A DNA stretch of 64,000 bases from Alentia gelatinosa (GCA_950022655.1 OX465583.1:71373152-71437151); one strand, 5' to 3'; positions 44,664 to 55,660 are shown, numbered from the stretch's first letter. Program-made: numbers and translations. Notes: generated by a model not told the origin, from the letters alone.

Positions 44664-45173
44664 CCGGAAAATATCCTACAATTCATAGTGGCGCCACGAG
44701 GTGATTTTTTTATTGTCAATCATTAGTCAAAACTGGTTCTTTGCGATTCATTCTAGTTCTAAATGAGGAGATTTATTATGCGGCACAGTCTATATATATA
44801 TATCTTATTTTACTAGGTTTAATAGGCCAATTGAAATGTGTTTGATTTACCAAGGGAATCTACTGAACAATGTGGTTTTCTTTAATTCTTTAAAGAACAA
44901 ATAGGTGACCTGTAGATTATAAGAATTAAACATGTAGCATTGTACATCTACTATATTCTGTGAATATTTGAGGAAAATGCTATGGGTTTTACTATGTGAA
45001 AAACAACTTTTTAGACTTTCTGTACATTATTTTATGAAATTATCATAATATTGATCTCGGTGACCCCCGAGTTTTAGAATAGACATGTCTTCTACAATAC
45101 TTGAATATAGTGAATTCTTAGGAAACTGACATGAGTTTTAATCTTCAAGCCAAATTGTCCGCTATGCCTTTAA
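44664..45173 (+). mobile_element. TAAAGGCATATCGGAC family, copy 3
   Basis: AAAATATCCTACAATTCATA at the left (terminus eroded), GTGGCGCCACGAGGTGATTT inside, TTGTCCGCTATGCCTTTAA at the right. Collinear with copies 1 and 2. Confidence 0.65.
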
Positions 45174-45179
45174 GAAATA

Positions 45180-45603
45180 CACCTTTACACATCCACAAGG
45201 CTGAGGACCAATACACATCTACCGATTTCGGAACATTGATGTATCTTTCTCTGCAACAAAGGAACGGTAGTTGGTCTCAGGCGAGGCATCCTAACGGAGT
45301 CGGCCCCAGTCGGAAGATGTAGGACAGCTAGGCAAGGGTCAGCCAACGATTAGTGAATGCCCCTCCCTTGAAATGTGCTTTTGTCGCCGACGAGTTTCGT
45401 TATATGTTCCTAAATTGGTCGCCTAAAGTTTATCGACATGTTGATCAATCCAGTCGCCGACAGCGGAACGTTGTTAAATGGCCCCTGATTGGGTGGCTGA
45501 CACAAGCCAAGGGGTTACGTGATTTGCCTGCGACAAGTTCACCGACTCCTATACGATGTGGGAACTAATCGTTTATTCCTGAATCGGTAGATGTGTATTG
45601 GGC
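45180..45603. mobile_element. AATGCMCATCTACCGATT family, copy
   Basis: CCAATACACATCTACCGATT at about 45207 and ATCGGTAGATGTGTATTGGG at about 45583 face each other. Internal GTCGGCCCCAGTCGG and CAGCTAGGCAAGGGTCAGCC are shared with 57252-57634 and 58281-58480. It inserted right beside copy 3 of the ~500-bp family. Confidence 0.65.
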
Positions 45604-46269
45604 TTTACCCAGCACCTGTTCAACCAAGACTGAGACAAAAGATACTTCCGAACATGATGCTCTCATTTCCTAGTGCTTCAGCTGATCTGAAATTGCTGCT
45701 TTTTGAAATAAAATGAGCATGAAATGACATTTGTTCTCAATGTCATTTCCAAATAATTTGGTCTTTCAAACGGCCTTTTTCAACAGCCATTCACGTTATT
45801 TCATCAATATTTAAAAGCAGGTCGTAGCAGTGTTGGTTGATATCTCATTATGTCCATGAAAATACGATTCTTATGGCTATTGCCTTTGACAGGTGTACTT
45901 GGTTATTTATTCACTCTTTGGCTTTTGTACCTTTAAAGAAATAAATTTAGCTAAATTTTCACCTGCAACGGTCTCCTCTTTTATCATCCATCTAATACAA
46001 AGTGTGTATAGAAAACACATAGGGAGTTTGTATGGACATTCTCGGTACATACGGATATGTTGTATGCTCTGGGTGGCGCATACGGGAGAATAGTGAGTAC
46101 GGAAAAATAGTGCATAACAAAAACGAACTGATATCGACATGCCATTGTCCAGAAAAGGTGGATAATAAATACAATATAGACTGGTTTAAGATAAAAGCAG
46201 TTGTAGGCTCCGAGGAGTTGACTCTAAGCAATATCCTCCTTACCAAAGCAAAAAAAAACAGAGAAAAGG

Positions 46270-47740
46270 GATGATTGGGTTAAAGCAAGACGGGCTAGGA
46301 ATGATGTTAATAAGAATCTTAAACGAGCTAAGAATGAATACCTTAGTGATACTTTAGATACTCAGAAAAATGATGCAAAAAAGTTCTGGAAAACCATCTC
46401 CAAATTTTCCAAAGATGACTCAACCAAAGTAGATCAGATAAACTTGAAAGATAATAATGAGACAATACCACCTAAAGAAACAGCAGGCTTTAACAATTAA
46501 TACTTTGTGGGCATCGGACCCTAGTTAGCCAAACAAAATGCTACTGTCTGGGTCAACCAGGTGACTCTAATTATTAGTAAATTACTCATGATTCAGATTA
46601 ACGTCCTTGAAATTTCTCCTATTATCAACCAAATCTGTACCTCAAAATCATCTGCCATCCCTGGTATATATTTAAGATGCACTTATGGCTTTGTCCGATC
46701 AATTTCTGCATTTGGTAAATGTCTCGTTGCGGACTGAGATCTTTCCTGACAGTTGGAAGGAAGCAATCGTTATACCCTTAAAAAAGGAAGGAAACAGTAC
46801 AAATGTTAGTAATTTAAGACCGTTTTCGCTCAAGATCATTGAAAGAATTGTTCATAACCACATGTATGACTTTGTGGAGGAGAACAACATACTTTCAGGC
46901 CGAACCATTCGACTCTGAACACGATTACAACTTTGGTTTCTGATATATGGAATAGGATGAACATGGGACAGGTAACAGTTTGTACATACATTGATTTTCG
47001 AAAAGCGTTTGATATCATTGATCACACAATTTTGTTAAAAATACTTGAAACGCTAGGCATAAGGGACTCTTCTTTAAACTGGTTTTCTAGCTATTTGACC
47101 AATAGATCCCAGCGCACCATGGCTAATAACTATGTGTCATCTGCCGAACGCATTACGCAAGGATCCATTTTAGGCCCATTGTTATTTATCAATAAATAAT
47201 ATCCCACTTCAGCTAGTCCCATCATATAAATACCCTGGTGTAACTCTAGATAGAAACCTCACATTCAAGCAGCACATCAATAACACACGCAGGATTGTAT
47301 CACATAAACTTTATCTACTGAGCAAAATCAGAATGTATCTTCCTATTGATGTATGTTTGCAAATTTATAAATCAATGCTGTTATAGACTATAGGGGACAT
47401 ATCATACTCATCAGCATCTAAGACAGATCTTGTTCACTTACAAACTCTCCAAAACCAAGCCCTGAGGATTATCTATAAACTCCACCTGCGGACGCCAAGA
47501 GTGATCCTTCACAGAACAGCACAACTGCCATTTCTACAGGACAGGCGTGAAACTCATACTTTAGGGTACATGTTCAAAAGACTTGATCAACCAGAATTAC
47601 TTAGTGTGCCTGCCTGGACCACAAGAGCAAACATGGGATCCTGTGGAACGCACTGCCTTGCGCTGTACGTAATATTGATAATTAGAGTAGCTTTAAATCA
47701 TTCCTCAAGAGTCAGTTAAAAGCTCAAACACCATAGATCT
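46270..47740 (+). pseudogene. decayed non-LTR retrotransposon (LINE), ORF2 fragment
   Basis: Order along the strand: WVKARRARNDVNKNLKRAKN and KKFWKTISKFSKDD (linker between endonuclease and RT); FPDSWKEAIVIPLKKEGN, NVSNLRPFSLKIIERIVHNH (RT start); YIDFRKAFDIIDHTILLKIL (motif A, Asp present) and SSLNWFSSYLTNRSQ; GSILGPLLF; then, after a frame change, IPLQL, SYKYPGVTLDRNLTFKQHI and thumb-like sequence to RRETHTLGYMFKRL. The F/YADD catalytic motif that should lie between LLF and YKYPGV is missing, deleted with its surroundings, and GVPQ before GSILGP is lost. Several stops. Jockey/CR1/L2-like by motif style. Confidence 0.8.
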
Positions 47741-47907
47741 TCTCTCATACCTGTGTACCATATATACCATCTGTATTTCTCCCATTATTTGTGATTGCAA
47801 ATCAACCCAAACATGTTTTATTGGCATCATTATGAATTGGATATGTGGCTATTTCTCCATGATGTACTGACATGGTGATGGACAGTTTGTTAAACAACCT
47901 TAACAAA

Positions 47908-48941
47908 CACTGCGCGAAAACCACCAGTTTATTGAGCACGGGAAATCGCGCTCATATACGTCATCTAGAGTTTAGAGTGCTCACACAGGCTTTCAGCTTA
48001 CTGCAGAGAATCTAACCCTTCACTATCCATGCACCAACTATAAATGTCTGGTAAAGGGATCAGGTGCCCAGTATCCCTGTATCCCGTATCCCTGCCTCAC
48101 TACTGACTTGGTTCCTTTAAATAGAACTTTCATGGCTGAGTGACCATGTGAATGTGTGTGCATTGTGGTGTAGCAAATCAACAGAAATCATATATATATA
48201 TCAATGGACCATGTTAATAGTGCCAAATATATCAATGTTCCTGATGATGCCCCATCTGAAGATGTCAAAAGAACTCTTAGAAGTAGAAGGAAAACAGATG
48301 ACAAATATGTTAGTAAGAGGATTACCAAGGGCACTAGTACTCCAAATGAAGTACCTTCAAGCAAAACTTGAGTGCATCAAGCGCTAAGGGGCTATCAAAG
48401 AGCAAACTGAGTGGCATAGCTGACCTATTAGCCAGAGAAGTAGGGCAGTTGACCAAGACCCTAAATGACAAATTCAGTCACAACCACGACAAGGTGAATG
48501 TGATCTGTGGTATGCTAGACCAGGCACAAGTCAAAATCAAAAACGTTAGCCAGAATATGACAAACATCTCAAAAGAAATATACCAAAGTATTGATTTTCT
48601 CTTACTTTTATTTTTTGAGATTTTGGTATACTGCGCTCTTCCATTATGAATGGAAATAACATATGCTCCTAGTTCATATATATACCAGCGCGTAAGTGCA
48701 TGTATAGGCTGTATATTGACACCTTTCCTATTCTGTACGTCAGCGTAATGGCTGTATTTGCAGCAAAGCTTAAATGAAGAGAAAGATCGTGTGCAGGACA
48801 TGCATACATGGATCGTATACATCTTACATGTCTATAGCTGAGGTGTATACACAACGGTAAATAGGACTACCTTGTATATGCAAAATTATACCTATATACG
48901 CCAGGTGTATACATATATAAACTGGTGGTTTTCGCGCACTG
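47908..48941 (+). mobile_element. complete 1-kb TIR element carrying a small ORF
   Basis: 25-bp termini (CACTGCGCGAAAACCACCAG at the left; the right end is its complement) match at 24 of 25 positions. A reading frame occupies the middle (48204-48649); the right quarter (48676-48916) is the part kept in the deletion derivative at 706-998. No target duplication was recognised at the outer edges. No transposase domain, so presumably mobilised in trans. Confidence 0.75.
48204..48649 (+). pseudogene. TIR-element ORF, broken by a 4-bp deletion
   Basis: Same protein as at 34175-34624, beginning MDHVNSAKYINVPDDAPSED. At about 48365 the sequence AAAACTTGAG lacks four bases present in the other copy (AAAACAAACTTGAG), shifting phase before SASSAKGLSKSKLSGIADLL. 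The codon that is TAG in the other copy is intact here (AAG). From 48368 to the end the two copies differ at only a few residues. Confidence 0.55.
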
Positions 48942-49375
48942 AAAATATATACAATTTTGGATTGAGGAAAATTGATTGATGTCTAAACAATACACACTGT
49001 GTTCAATTACTTTTGTGTGGTGGTCCACATAACAACGTAATTAGGATATTAATGGGGCAGACGTGACTGCAGAAATGTGAGATAACCATGCCTATTAGAG
49101 AAGCAGTTGGCCGACACTTTGGCACGTTTTGGACGTGGTGCCTGCTGCAGCTGTCACTGAGAGAAAGCACTTATCACGTAATTCGTATTCTTTCCTTTGT
49201 CTGAAACACTTCTTGTCTGTTTGTACTAACACTTAAAGGAGACAGCGTAGTAGAACTCTGAATGATTTGCACAGAGCTCTATCAAAATGTGGATAAATAC
49301 TGGACTTAACTCAGGTTGCATAATATTTCGCTACCATAATTTGGGTTTCCTCAACACGCACAAGCAGATATTCCT

Positions 49376-50550
49376 TAAGCTCAATGCACATCTACCGATT
49401 AAGGGTTCAACGATTAGTTCCCAAATCGTATAGGAGTCGGTGAACTTGGCGAATAACGTAATACCTCGGCCCGTGTCAGCCATGCCATCAAGCACCATTA
49501 AATTTTATCAACGTTCCGTTGTCGGCAACTAGATTCATCAACATGTTGATAACCTTTTGGCCACCGATTTAGGAACATAGAATCCACAACTTGAAGGAGG
49601 TAGTTCACTAGTCGTTGTCTGACCCTTGTTTAAGACCATTACCCACTGTACGATTCCGGAACAAGGATGTTCCTTTGTCTGAGACAAAGGAACAGTCTTA
49701 AGTCTCAGGCCAGGCCCCTGGTACAGAATCGCCCAGTGTGGCACCCCCTCCAGTCCCTGGCCTAGGACTAGTCCTAACCCCCTGCAGGGATGTTCTTTTG
49801 TCGCCGACAAAGTACAGGTCCATGTTCCGAAATCGGCACCGACAGATTTATCAACATGTTGATAAATTTTGTCGGCGACAACGGAGTTTAAGAAATACCC
49901 CCGATGGTGTGTTCCGATATCGGCCCAAATTTGTCTTAAGGGTTGCTGAAAAGAGTATGCCACACAACGAAATGGTCATTCCCGCCGATTTTTACCCCCA
50001 GAGGCCGATTATTTCTCTTTTTTTTATTGGGAATTGATTCGCTTGTATATATATACAATATGGTCTTCCATCAAACCCTTTTTAAAAAGTGAAATATATA
50101 TTTGAGACTTGAGAAAAAAAGGAGAAATTTAGGTATTTTTGAATTATATATCTTATATACATATAAATATAAATATTTTCCAATACATATTAACCTTATA
50201 GGATTGTTCCCAAATCGGCAGCCAGTCTTTGAGAAAAAAAATCGTATCTCTGTCGTCCAGTGTGTACTGAATTGCTTAGGACAACTCCTACCACCCCCTC
50301 TCCCGTATCGTGCTGTGTTTATTGTCGTTTGGTGCAGATTTGCCTGAGACAACCTTAGGATACGCTTAGGATAAAAGGTTTTTGTCCTAAGGAAATGAAT
50401 CGTACAGTGGGCATTCCGCTTTAGCTGTCCTACCATTAGTGACTACGGCCGACTCTGTTACGATGCCTCACCTGAGACAAATTACCATTCGTTTGTCACC
50501 GACAAAAGTACATCAATGTTCCGAAATCGGTAGATGTGTATTGGGCTTTA
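49376..50550. mobile_element. AATGCMCATCTACCGATT family, copy split by a nested element
   Basis: Left end AGCTCAATGCACATCTACCG, right end ATCGGTAGATGTGTATTGGG. The interior follows the 42323 copy until GACCCTTG (about 49630) and resumes at GCTGTCCTACCATTAG (50422); everything between is a separate element. Confidence 0.7.
49632..50421. mobile_element. nested TIR element, ends CCCACTGTACGATT
   Basis: The ends AGACCATTACCCACTGTACG (49634) and CGTACAGTGGGCATTCCGC (to 50417) are inverted repeats, each flanked by TTTA, consistent with a TTA target duplication. The interior has GGATGTTCCTTTGTCTGAGA and its complement, so it is a distant relative of its host family. Confidence 0.65.
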
Positions 50551-51204
50551 GTATAGATAACTGTAAGGTTTCCAATTGAACTTTTTGGGACGTGAGACTA
50601 GTTTAGACAATCACGTATAAGAGGAAAACCTCTGGTTTAAAAGATATAGGCCCATGGAAATCCTATACCTAGGATCAAGGTAAATAATAAAGGACTAATA
50701 TTCATGTATTCAACAACTGTATACGACTTGTCCTCGTACGTCCTATATACATTGCCGTCAGAGGGGTCATATAAACATCAGAGGGGTCGCATATAAACTT
50801 ACAGTGTACTGCAAAAAAGCTATCTGTGTGCTACTCACTGTGATATTAGGAAAGGAGAAGGGTGCCAGTGTCTCAGGGTTTTAGAGGCATGCCTAGCTGA
50901 CCTTGACCAATCACTCAAGACCAAAGTACCTCAAGACCCACTGGTGCTTGATATGTTTGGATCCTAGACTCAGGCAGTTGCAGAAATGGCAAGTAGATTG
51001 GGTGCAAGTCAAGTGGGTTAAAGAAACGATCCATAAACTGAATGTAACCCAAACCTTTTAGTTGTTATTCATGTATAATCGCACGCTCATTCATCAATAA
51101 TGAACATACTACATGCTCCTCGTTATTCCATGGCAGTGTCACCTACGTAGATCTACTCTTTCAACAAGTTAGAAATACTAATTAATTATAGTTTCCTTCG
51201 AATG

Positions 51205-51500
51205 CCACGGTTTACAATTTAGAAATCAGGTAAATAACTATTGTGCATATTACTTTTAAAAGACAAATGCAGGTAGGTATTCCAGTGCCCCCATGTCTAC
51301 TGAATTTAACGCTATTGATGCCATCTGGTTTCATTAAAATATATAGTAGTTCCCCATAGACACCAATAGATAAGCACTTACCTTCTTCAGCTGGTCTTCC
51401 CATGGAAGTTAGCATCGTGATATGGCAATTCTTTTTGCATTTTCTATTTGCTGATATATGGAACTTATATTATCCAGAGTTATTTGCAAACATAAATAGA
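51205..51500 (-). repeat. segment duplicated in inverse orientation at 53.12-53.60 kb
   Basis: On the - strand: GCAAATAACTCTGGATAATA, then an ATG frame MLTSMGRPAEE, then GAAGAAG|GTAAGTGC (donor-like, exon end at 51382), then CTATTGGTGTCTATGGGGAA. A TATATCAG lies upstream (51451). Two + strand relatives at 53120-53380 and 53440-53600 lack the donor. It could be an exon with flanking intron that has been duplicated, or a dispersed repeat. Confidence 0.45.
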
Positions 51501-51864
51501 AATTAGAAATCGCCCAACTACCAGCATTTGTCTTTAAAACTATCTCTGCAATAACATGGCATAAAAGCTTGTTACAGTGGGATTAGCCTACGCCAACATG
51601 GAGCATTGTTAGAGCCCCCCGGAGGTACAAGGGAGATAAACTTACTTGAAGACCTAACTCAGTAACTCTCTCTAATTATGGGGAATTAAGGCTGGTTAGA
51701 ATGAAGATTAAGTGGAGTCTGGTGTACCAGGGCCTCTGGCATTCTGCGTGGCCGGGCTGAGGCAGATCGTTGTTAATGTGGTTAACCGAGCACGTATTGG
51801 CGATAAAACAAAGCCACTCCTTGATTGATTACAATCACCTGCCCAGGACAACACTGCTGCACTG

Positions 51865-52335
51865 CTATCGTGTCAGGTGGTGTGTGGTTGTGTTGTCATG
51901 TGTGTGGCTGTGTTGTCATGTGTGTGGCTGCGTTGTCATGCATCTGGCTGTGTTGTCATGTGTGTGTCTGTGCCGTTTCATGTGAATGTCTGTGCCGTTT
52001 CATGTGAGTGTCTGTGTGGAGTCGTGCATGTGGCTGCATTGTCATGCATGTGGCTGTGTTGTCATGCATGTGGCTGTGTTGTCATGCATGTGGCTGCATT
52101 GTCATGCATGTGGCTGTGTTGTCATGCATGTGGCTGTGTTGTCATGTGTGTGTCTGTGCCGTTTCATGTGAGTGTTTGTGTTGTCCTGCGCGTGTCTGTG
52201 TGGAGTCATGTCTGTGGCAGTGCCGTTTCATGCATGTGACTGCATTGTCATGCATGTGGCTGTGTTGTCATGTGTGTGTCTGTGTCGAGTCACGTGTGGC
52301 TGTGTTGTGTCATGCGTGTGGCGGTGTTGTGATAC
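51865..52335. repeat. 21-bp TG-rich minisatellite
   Basis: Unit GTTGTCATGCATGTGGCTGT, with variants GTTGTCATGTGTGTGGCTG and GCCGTTTCATGTGAGTGTCT. Produces open Cys/Val/His-rich frames in all three + phases, none with independent support. Confidence 0.95.
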
Positions 52336-52454
52336 AGTGACTTGTGGCCGTGATTGCCTTCTCCCTCTAATTAGACACTCCGTCAAACCCCACCTCCCAC
52401 CTCGGAAGTCAAGGACGCTAAGGGACCTCCAATCAACGCGAAAACTACCAGATC

Positions 52455-52630
52455 GCATGCGCAACAGTGATTGTGACGTCGCAACGCCAGCTCAAAAACA
52501 GCATTCCTGGACCTCCTGACGTCATCTGATATTGTGGCATGACAGATTATGACGTCAGCACGACATTGTGTCAGCGGTACGTCACGTGAAGCTGTCATAC
52601 GTCACATGATGTACGTCATTGTTACGTGAA
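52455..52630. promoter_or_regulatory. CRE/ATF site cluster, promoter-like
   Basis: In 175 bp: an NRF1-like GCATGCGCAAC (52456), TGACGTC at 52474, full TGACGTCA palindromes at 52517 and 52550, ACGTCACGTGA at 52580, TACGTCACATGATGTACGTC at 52598 and TTACGTGA at 52622. These are sites for CREB/ATF and XBP1-type bZIP factors. GC-moderate unique sequence just downstream of the minisatellite. No exon could be assigned. Confidence 0.5.
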
Positions 52631-53580
52631 GTAAGCCTTGTTATCTCATCCCGATATTTTTCTCCATCGACTCAACGTTATTCCTATAGAACTACATCAC
52701 GCTACTGGGTATGGAATAACTTGTGCATACTGCCCTAGGTTGACGTTTACTGCCCTAGGTTGACGTTTACTACCCGAGGCTGACTTTTAGACCAATGAGA
52801 TTGTCTCTTACAAAATTCACATGAAAAGTGCATTTGGGAGAAAACACAGAGTGTCAAGTTAATCTATAAGGATAGAAGATCTGGCTTCGTGTTTGATGGT
52901 GGATAAGCAAATAACGCTATTTATCATTATCATACTACATTTGAAGGTACATAGGAATAGAGGGAAACTATGTTCTGGTGGGAATAAGTCAAAGTTACGA
53001 GGTAAGGCTTGGAAAAATTACTGCTCTAGGCAAAGCTGCGGGCAGTAATTTTTCATAGCCATACCAAGTAACTTTGACTTATTTCCACCGTTACTTGGTT
53101 TTCCTATTCCTATATACCTGCAATTGTCGGCTAATATCAATAAAAACCGTTATTGGCTTATCCATTGAGTATCTATTGCAATTCTATAATGTTCACATTG
53201 CAGATTTTTGCAAATAACTTTGTATAATATAGATTTTAATATATAAGCAAATAGAAATTTTTTAAAAAGAAGGCATGTCACCATGTTAACTTCTATGGGA
53301 AGGCCATCTGAAAAGATGAAGTGCTTAACTATTGGGAAACTGCAATATTTTGACTTCATGGCTAGATGACACTGATGTTATATTGCTATCTTAAAATAAT
53401 TCTGGATTCTGATAGTTGGGAACATATATAAATGAGAAATGCTAAAAATAATACCTGGAGAAGCTAAGTGCTTAAGTATTGGTGTCTATGGGAAACTGCA
53501 ATATTTTCATTAAATCAGATGGCAGCACCTGTTTAAAATTTAGTTCTGAGTACAGATGTGGAGGGCAGTGCGATACTTAC

Positions 53581-53760
53581 CTGCATTTGCCTTTAATTTC
53601 AAGCAGATTTGAAATTTTCTGGCCGCTAGTCGCTGAATATGCCCTCCCACCTCCTGAGTGACTGTGCGACTATGCGACCAGCATTTCTTGGCGACTATAC
53701 TGGGCACCAGTCACTTGGGGAAGAATCTCCAAGTGGGAATCCCCCCTAACCCTTCCTACA
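53581..53760 (-). other. possible first exon of a - strand gene
   Basis: A consensus donor on the - strand, AATGCAG|GTAAGT (exon end at 53581), lies about 250 bp downstream of the X-box promoter. The preceding sequence is unique. One frame is open for more than 40 codons up to the donor (ending RLAARKFQICLKLKANA) but has no in-frame ATG, and the only ATG giving a frame through the donor is MQ just before it. So this would be mainly 5' UTR. The 3' part overlaps the repeat noted at 53440-53600. Confidence 0.3.
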
Positions 53761-53819
53761 TACCCCTCACCCAGGCACTAGCCTTTCATCTCTTCCCGAT
53801 TTATCTCACTTCTGGGGGC

Positions 53820-53960
53820 GTCCACCGTTGCTAGGTAACGCTCGAGGCAATCTCTTGTACATATAGAGGGCGCTGTGGTCAGTTGTGTACACGTCACGTG
53901 ACTCTATCAGCGTCCCGCGCTACCAATGGGCGCCGAGGGATGTGGAGAGGGGAAGGTATG
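53820..53960 (-). promoter_or_regulatory. X-box (RFX-type) promoter
   Basis: GTTGCTAGGTAAC at 53827-53839 fits the RFX X-box, GTNRCC-N(0-3)-RGYAAC, with one mismatch. Nearby are a CTCF-like AGAGGGCGCTGTGG (53866), ACGTCACGTGAC (53891-53902) and a CCAAT box (53923). X-boxes near a start site are typical of ciliary genes. Assignment to - is inferred from the donor at 53581. Confidence 0.5.
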
Positions 53961-53981
53961 CGGCGCCAAAGGTCAATAATT

Positions 53982-54453
53982 TAAAGGCATATCGGACCAT
54001 TTAGCCTGAACATTTTTGAGAGAGAGAGAGCTAAACTCCGTTTATTAATCCAGAAAAAAAGCAGGTACATAATCAAATTAGTTACTCATCTATTTTGTAT
54101 GAACATGTGAACAATCCATCGATGCGTAATTGTATATCCAATATACCACACTTGCTCACTCCAATGCTGAAAAATAACTGGAAAAAGAAAACATACTAGA
54201 ACCTCGCACCAGAGAAACAAATATAGGATGTTTGCACATAGTCCTTTCACTCTCCTGAAAAACTCTGACTCTGACAATAAATGTATAAAATGCAGCACCA
54301 AAAACATCTATCCACCCAGGCACAGGATGAGCATTACCCACATGGAAGTCAGATGTACACAGAAAAAAAAGAACATGCAGTATTTAGCCTGAAAATTAAA
54401 ACCCATATCAATTTCCTAAAATTTTGATATGATGATCTCCAAGTGTTGTGTCA
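53982..54453 (-). mobile_element. TAAAGGCATATCGGAC family, copy 4, split by a retroposed insert
   Basis: TTAAAGGCATATCGGACCAT at 53981 opens the copy in reverse orientation. The remainder (AATTAAAACCCATATCAATT to GATCTCCAAGTGTTGTG) resumes at 54394. The far end is lost where a foldback arm starts at 54452. Confidence 0.65.
54011..54393 (-). mobile_element. 371-bp retroposed insertion with 12-bp target duplication
   Basis: ATTTAGCCTGAA stands at 53999-54010 and again at 54382-54393, flanking a segment absent from the other family copies. Read on -, the insert ends GGATTAATAAACGGAGTTTA then a CT run and CAAAAATG, i.e. it has an AATAAA signal near its 3' end. It therefore looks like a reverse-transcribed RNA (3' end of an mRNA, a LINE tail or a SINE). 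A 73-codon - frame (MFLVLHFIHLLSESEFFRRV...) is inside but unsupported. Confidence 0.65.
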
Positions 54454-54545
54454 TTAAGAATTCTTCTCCCATAGAGCGCAGTGAGAACCTTGTACAGATT
54501 ACAACCTAGAGAGTGTGAGATGTTATGAGAGGGATGCACCCATGG
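54452..54545. mobile_element. single arm of the long-arm foldback family
   Basis: TTAAGAATTCTTCTCCCATA, AGCGCAGTGAGAACCTTGTA and GAGAGTGTGAGATGTTATGA match 7900-7965 in reverse complement and the right arm 8110-8193 directly. Confidence 0.65.
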
Positions 54546-54829
54546 GTATATATCGTGTTCATACCAACTTTGCTTACACTTGGTGCCTCACTCACTGAGG
54601 TGCTGTGCAGGCAGTGGTTTCTCTCCTCCAGGTGAATTATCATCAGGCACCGTGGAGGGAGGGACGATCACCCCCCTCTCCCACTCCCCAGTCTGAGGCA
54701 CCCCTGACCACCCCACCACCCCCACTCTCCTCCGTATGACAGGCCATAAAGCTTAGTGTGTGTGCTTAAAAACGGGAATTGGGGAGAAGGCATGTATACT
54801 AGACTGGCCTCAGTCCCTGTGTGAGTGTC

Positions 54830-55214
54830 CAGGCATTTATACTAGACGATTCTGGCCGGCGATTCTGACATTTTGCCTCAACTGACGCCTTTCAGCAGTA
54901 AGAAGCTAGAAATTGTTTAGCGTAAACGCCAAAAGCGTGGCGGCTGCAGATCATCTGGTTGCATCAGATTATACAATTTTGCACCACCTGATGACTATTG
55001 GACGTGCTCTGAGTCCCAGGACTATTTCAAGCAGGCTCGAATTAGTCGTCTACGCAGGCGGCGTTTTTGTGAAAACCTATAGTCATCAGTGTAAATACTG
55101 GGGTACGTTCTGAGGTCGACGACTTTTGCGGTGGACATTGTCACCACCTGACAACTATTGGCTTGACGATCTACTGTCGCCACATATTTAGCCGTCTAAT
55201 GTAAAATCTGGGTA
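54830..55214 (+). mobile_element. GGCGTTTACACTAGACGA family, dispersed copy
   Basis: AGGCATTTATACTAGACGAT to CGTCTAATGTAAAATCTGGG; collinear with 30710-31092 throughout. Confidence 0.7.
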
Positions 55215-55379
55215 AGTGTTACCGGCCTTCATCTCACTGCCTGCCCCCACCGCACTGCACCCTTACCCCTCCCCTTACACTCCCCTTGGCATGGTTGAAC
55301 CTGTCAGAGGAAGCTAACACATTGTAACTTATCTTAATCATTCAATGTTTGTTTGTAATCAAAGACTTGAGCAAATCTA

Positions 55380-55660
55380 TACCTGTGGGGGGGGCATTGC
55401 TCCATGTTTTGAAAGTCGCAGAATAGCGATCCATGGTCGAAATTGTTGCTCCAGATTCTTAGTGTATCACATCATTACTATATCGCCATCTATAATCAAT
55501 GGAAAATCTAATGAACCTTTCACCTATGTCACTGAAAATGTGGTATTGCGAAAAGCGCTACAACTTAACAATAACGATACTACTCAGCACGATCTAGTAT
55601 TAGGGGAGCAATGCTTTTCCCACATCTTTAGGAGCAAAACCCCAGAGGTCTCCCAGTAGA
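55380..55660. mobile_element. decayed relative of the CAGGGGGTCGTTGCTCC element
   Basis: GGCATTGCTCCATGTTTTG, AATAGCGATCCATGGTCGAA, TTGTTGCTCCAGATTCTT; the far end GGGGAGCAATGC and GGAGCAAAACCCCAGAGG is weaker. Confidence 0.5.

Noticed and set aside
51770..52340. Cys/Val/His-rich frames in three + phases
   Set aside because: All three phases are open because the 21-bp minisatellite unit lacks stops.
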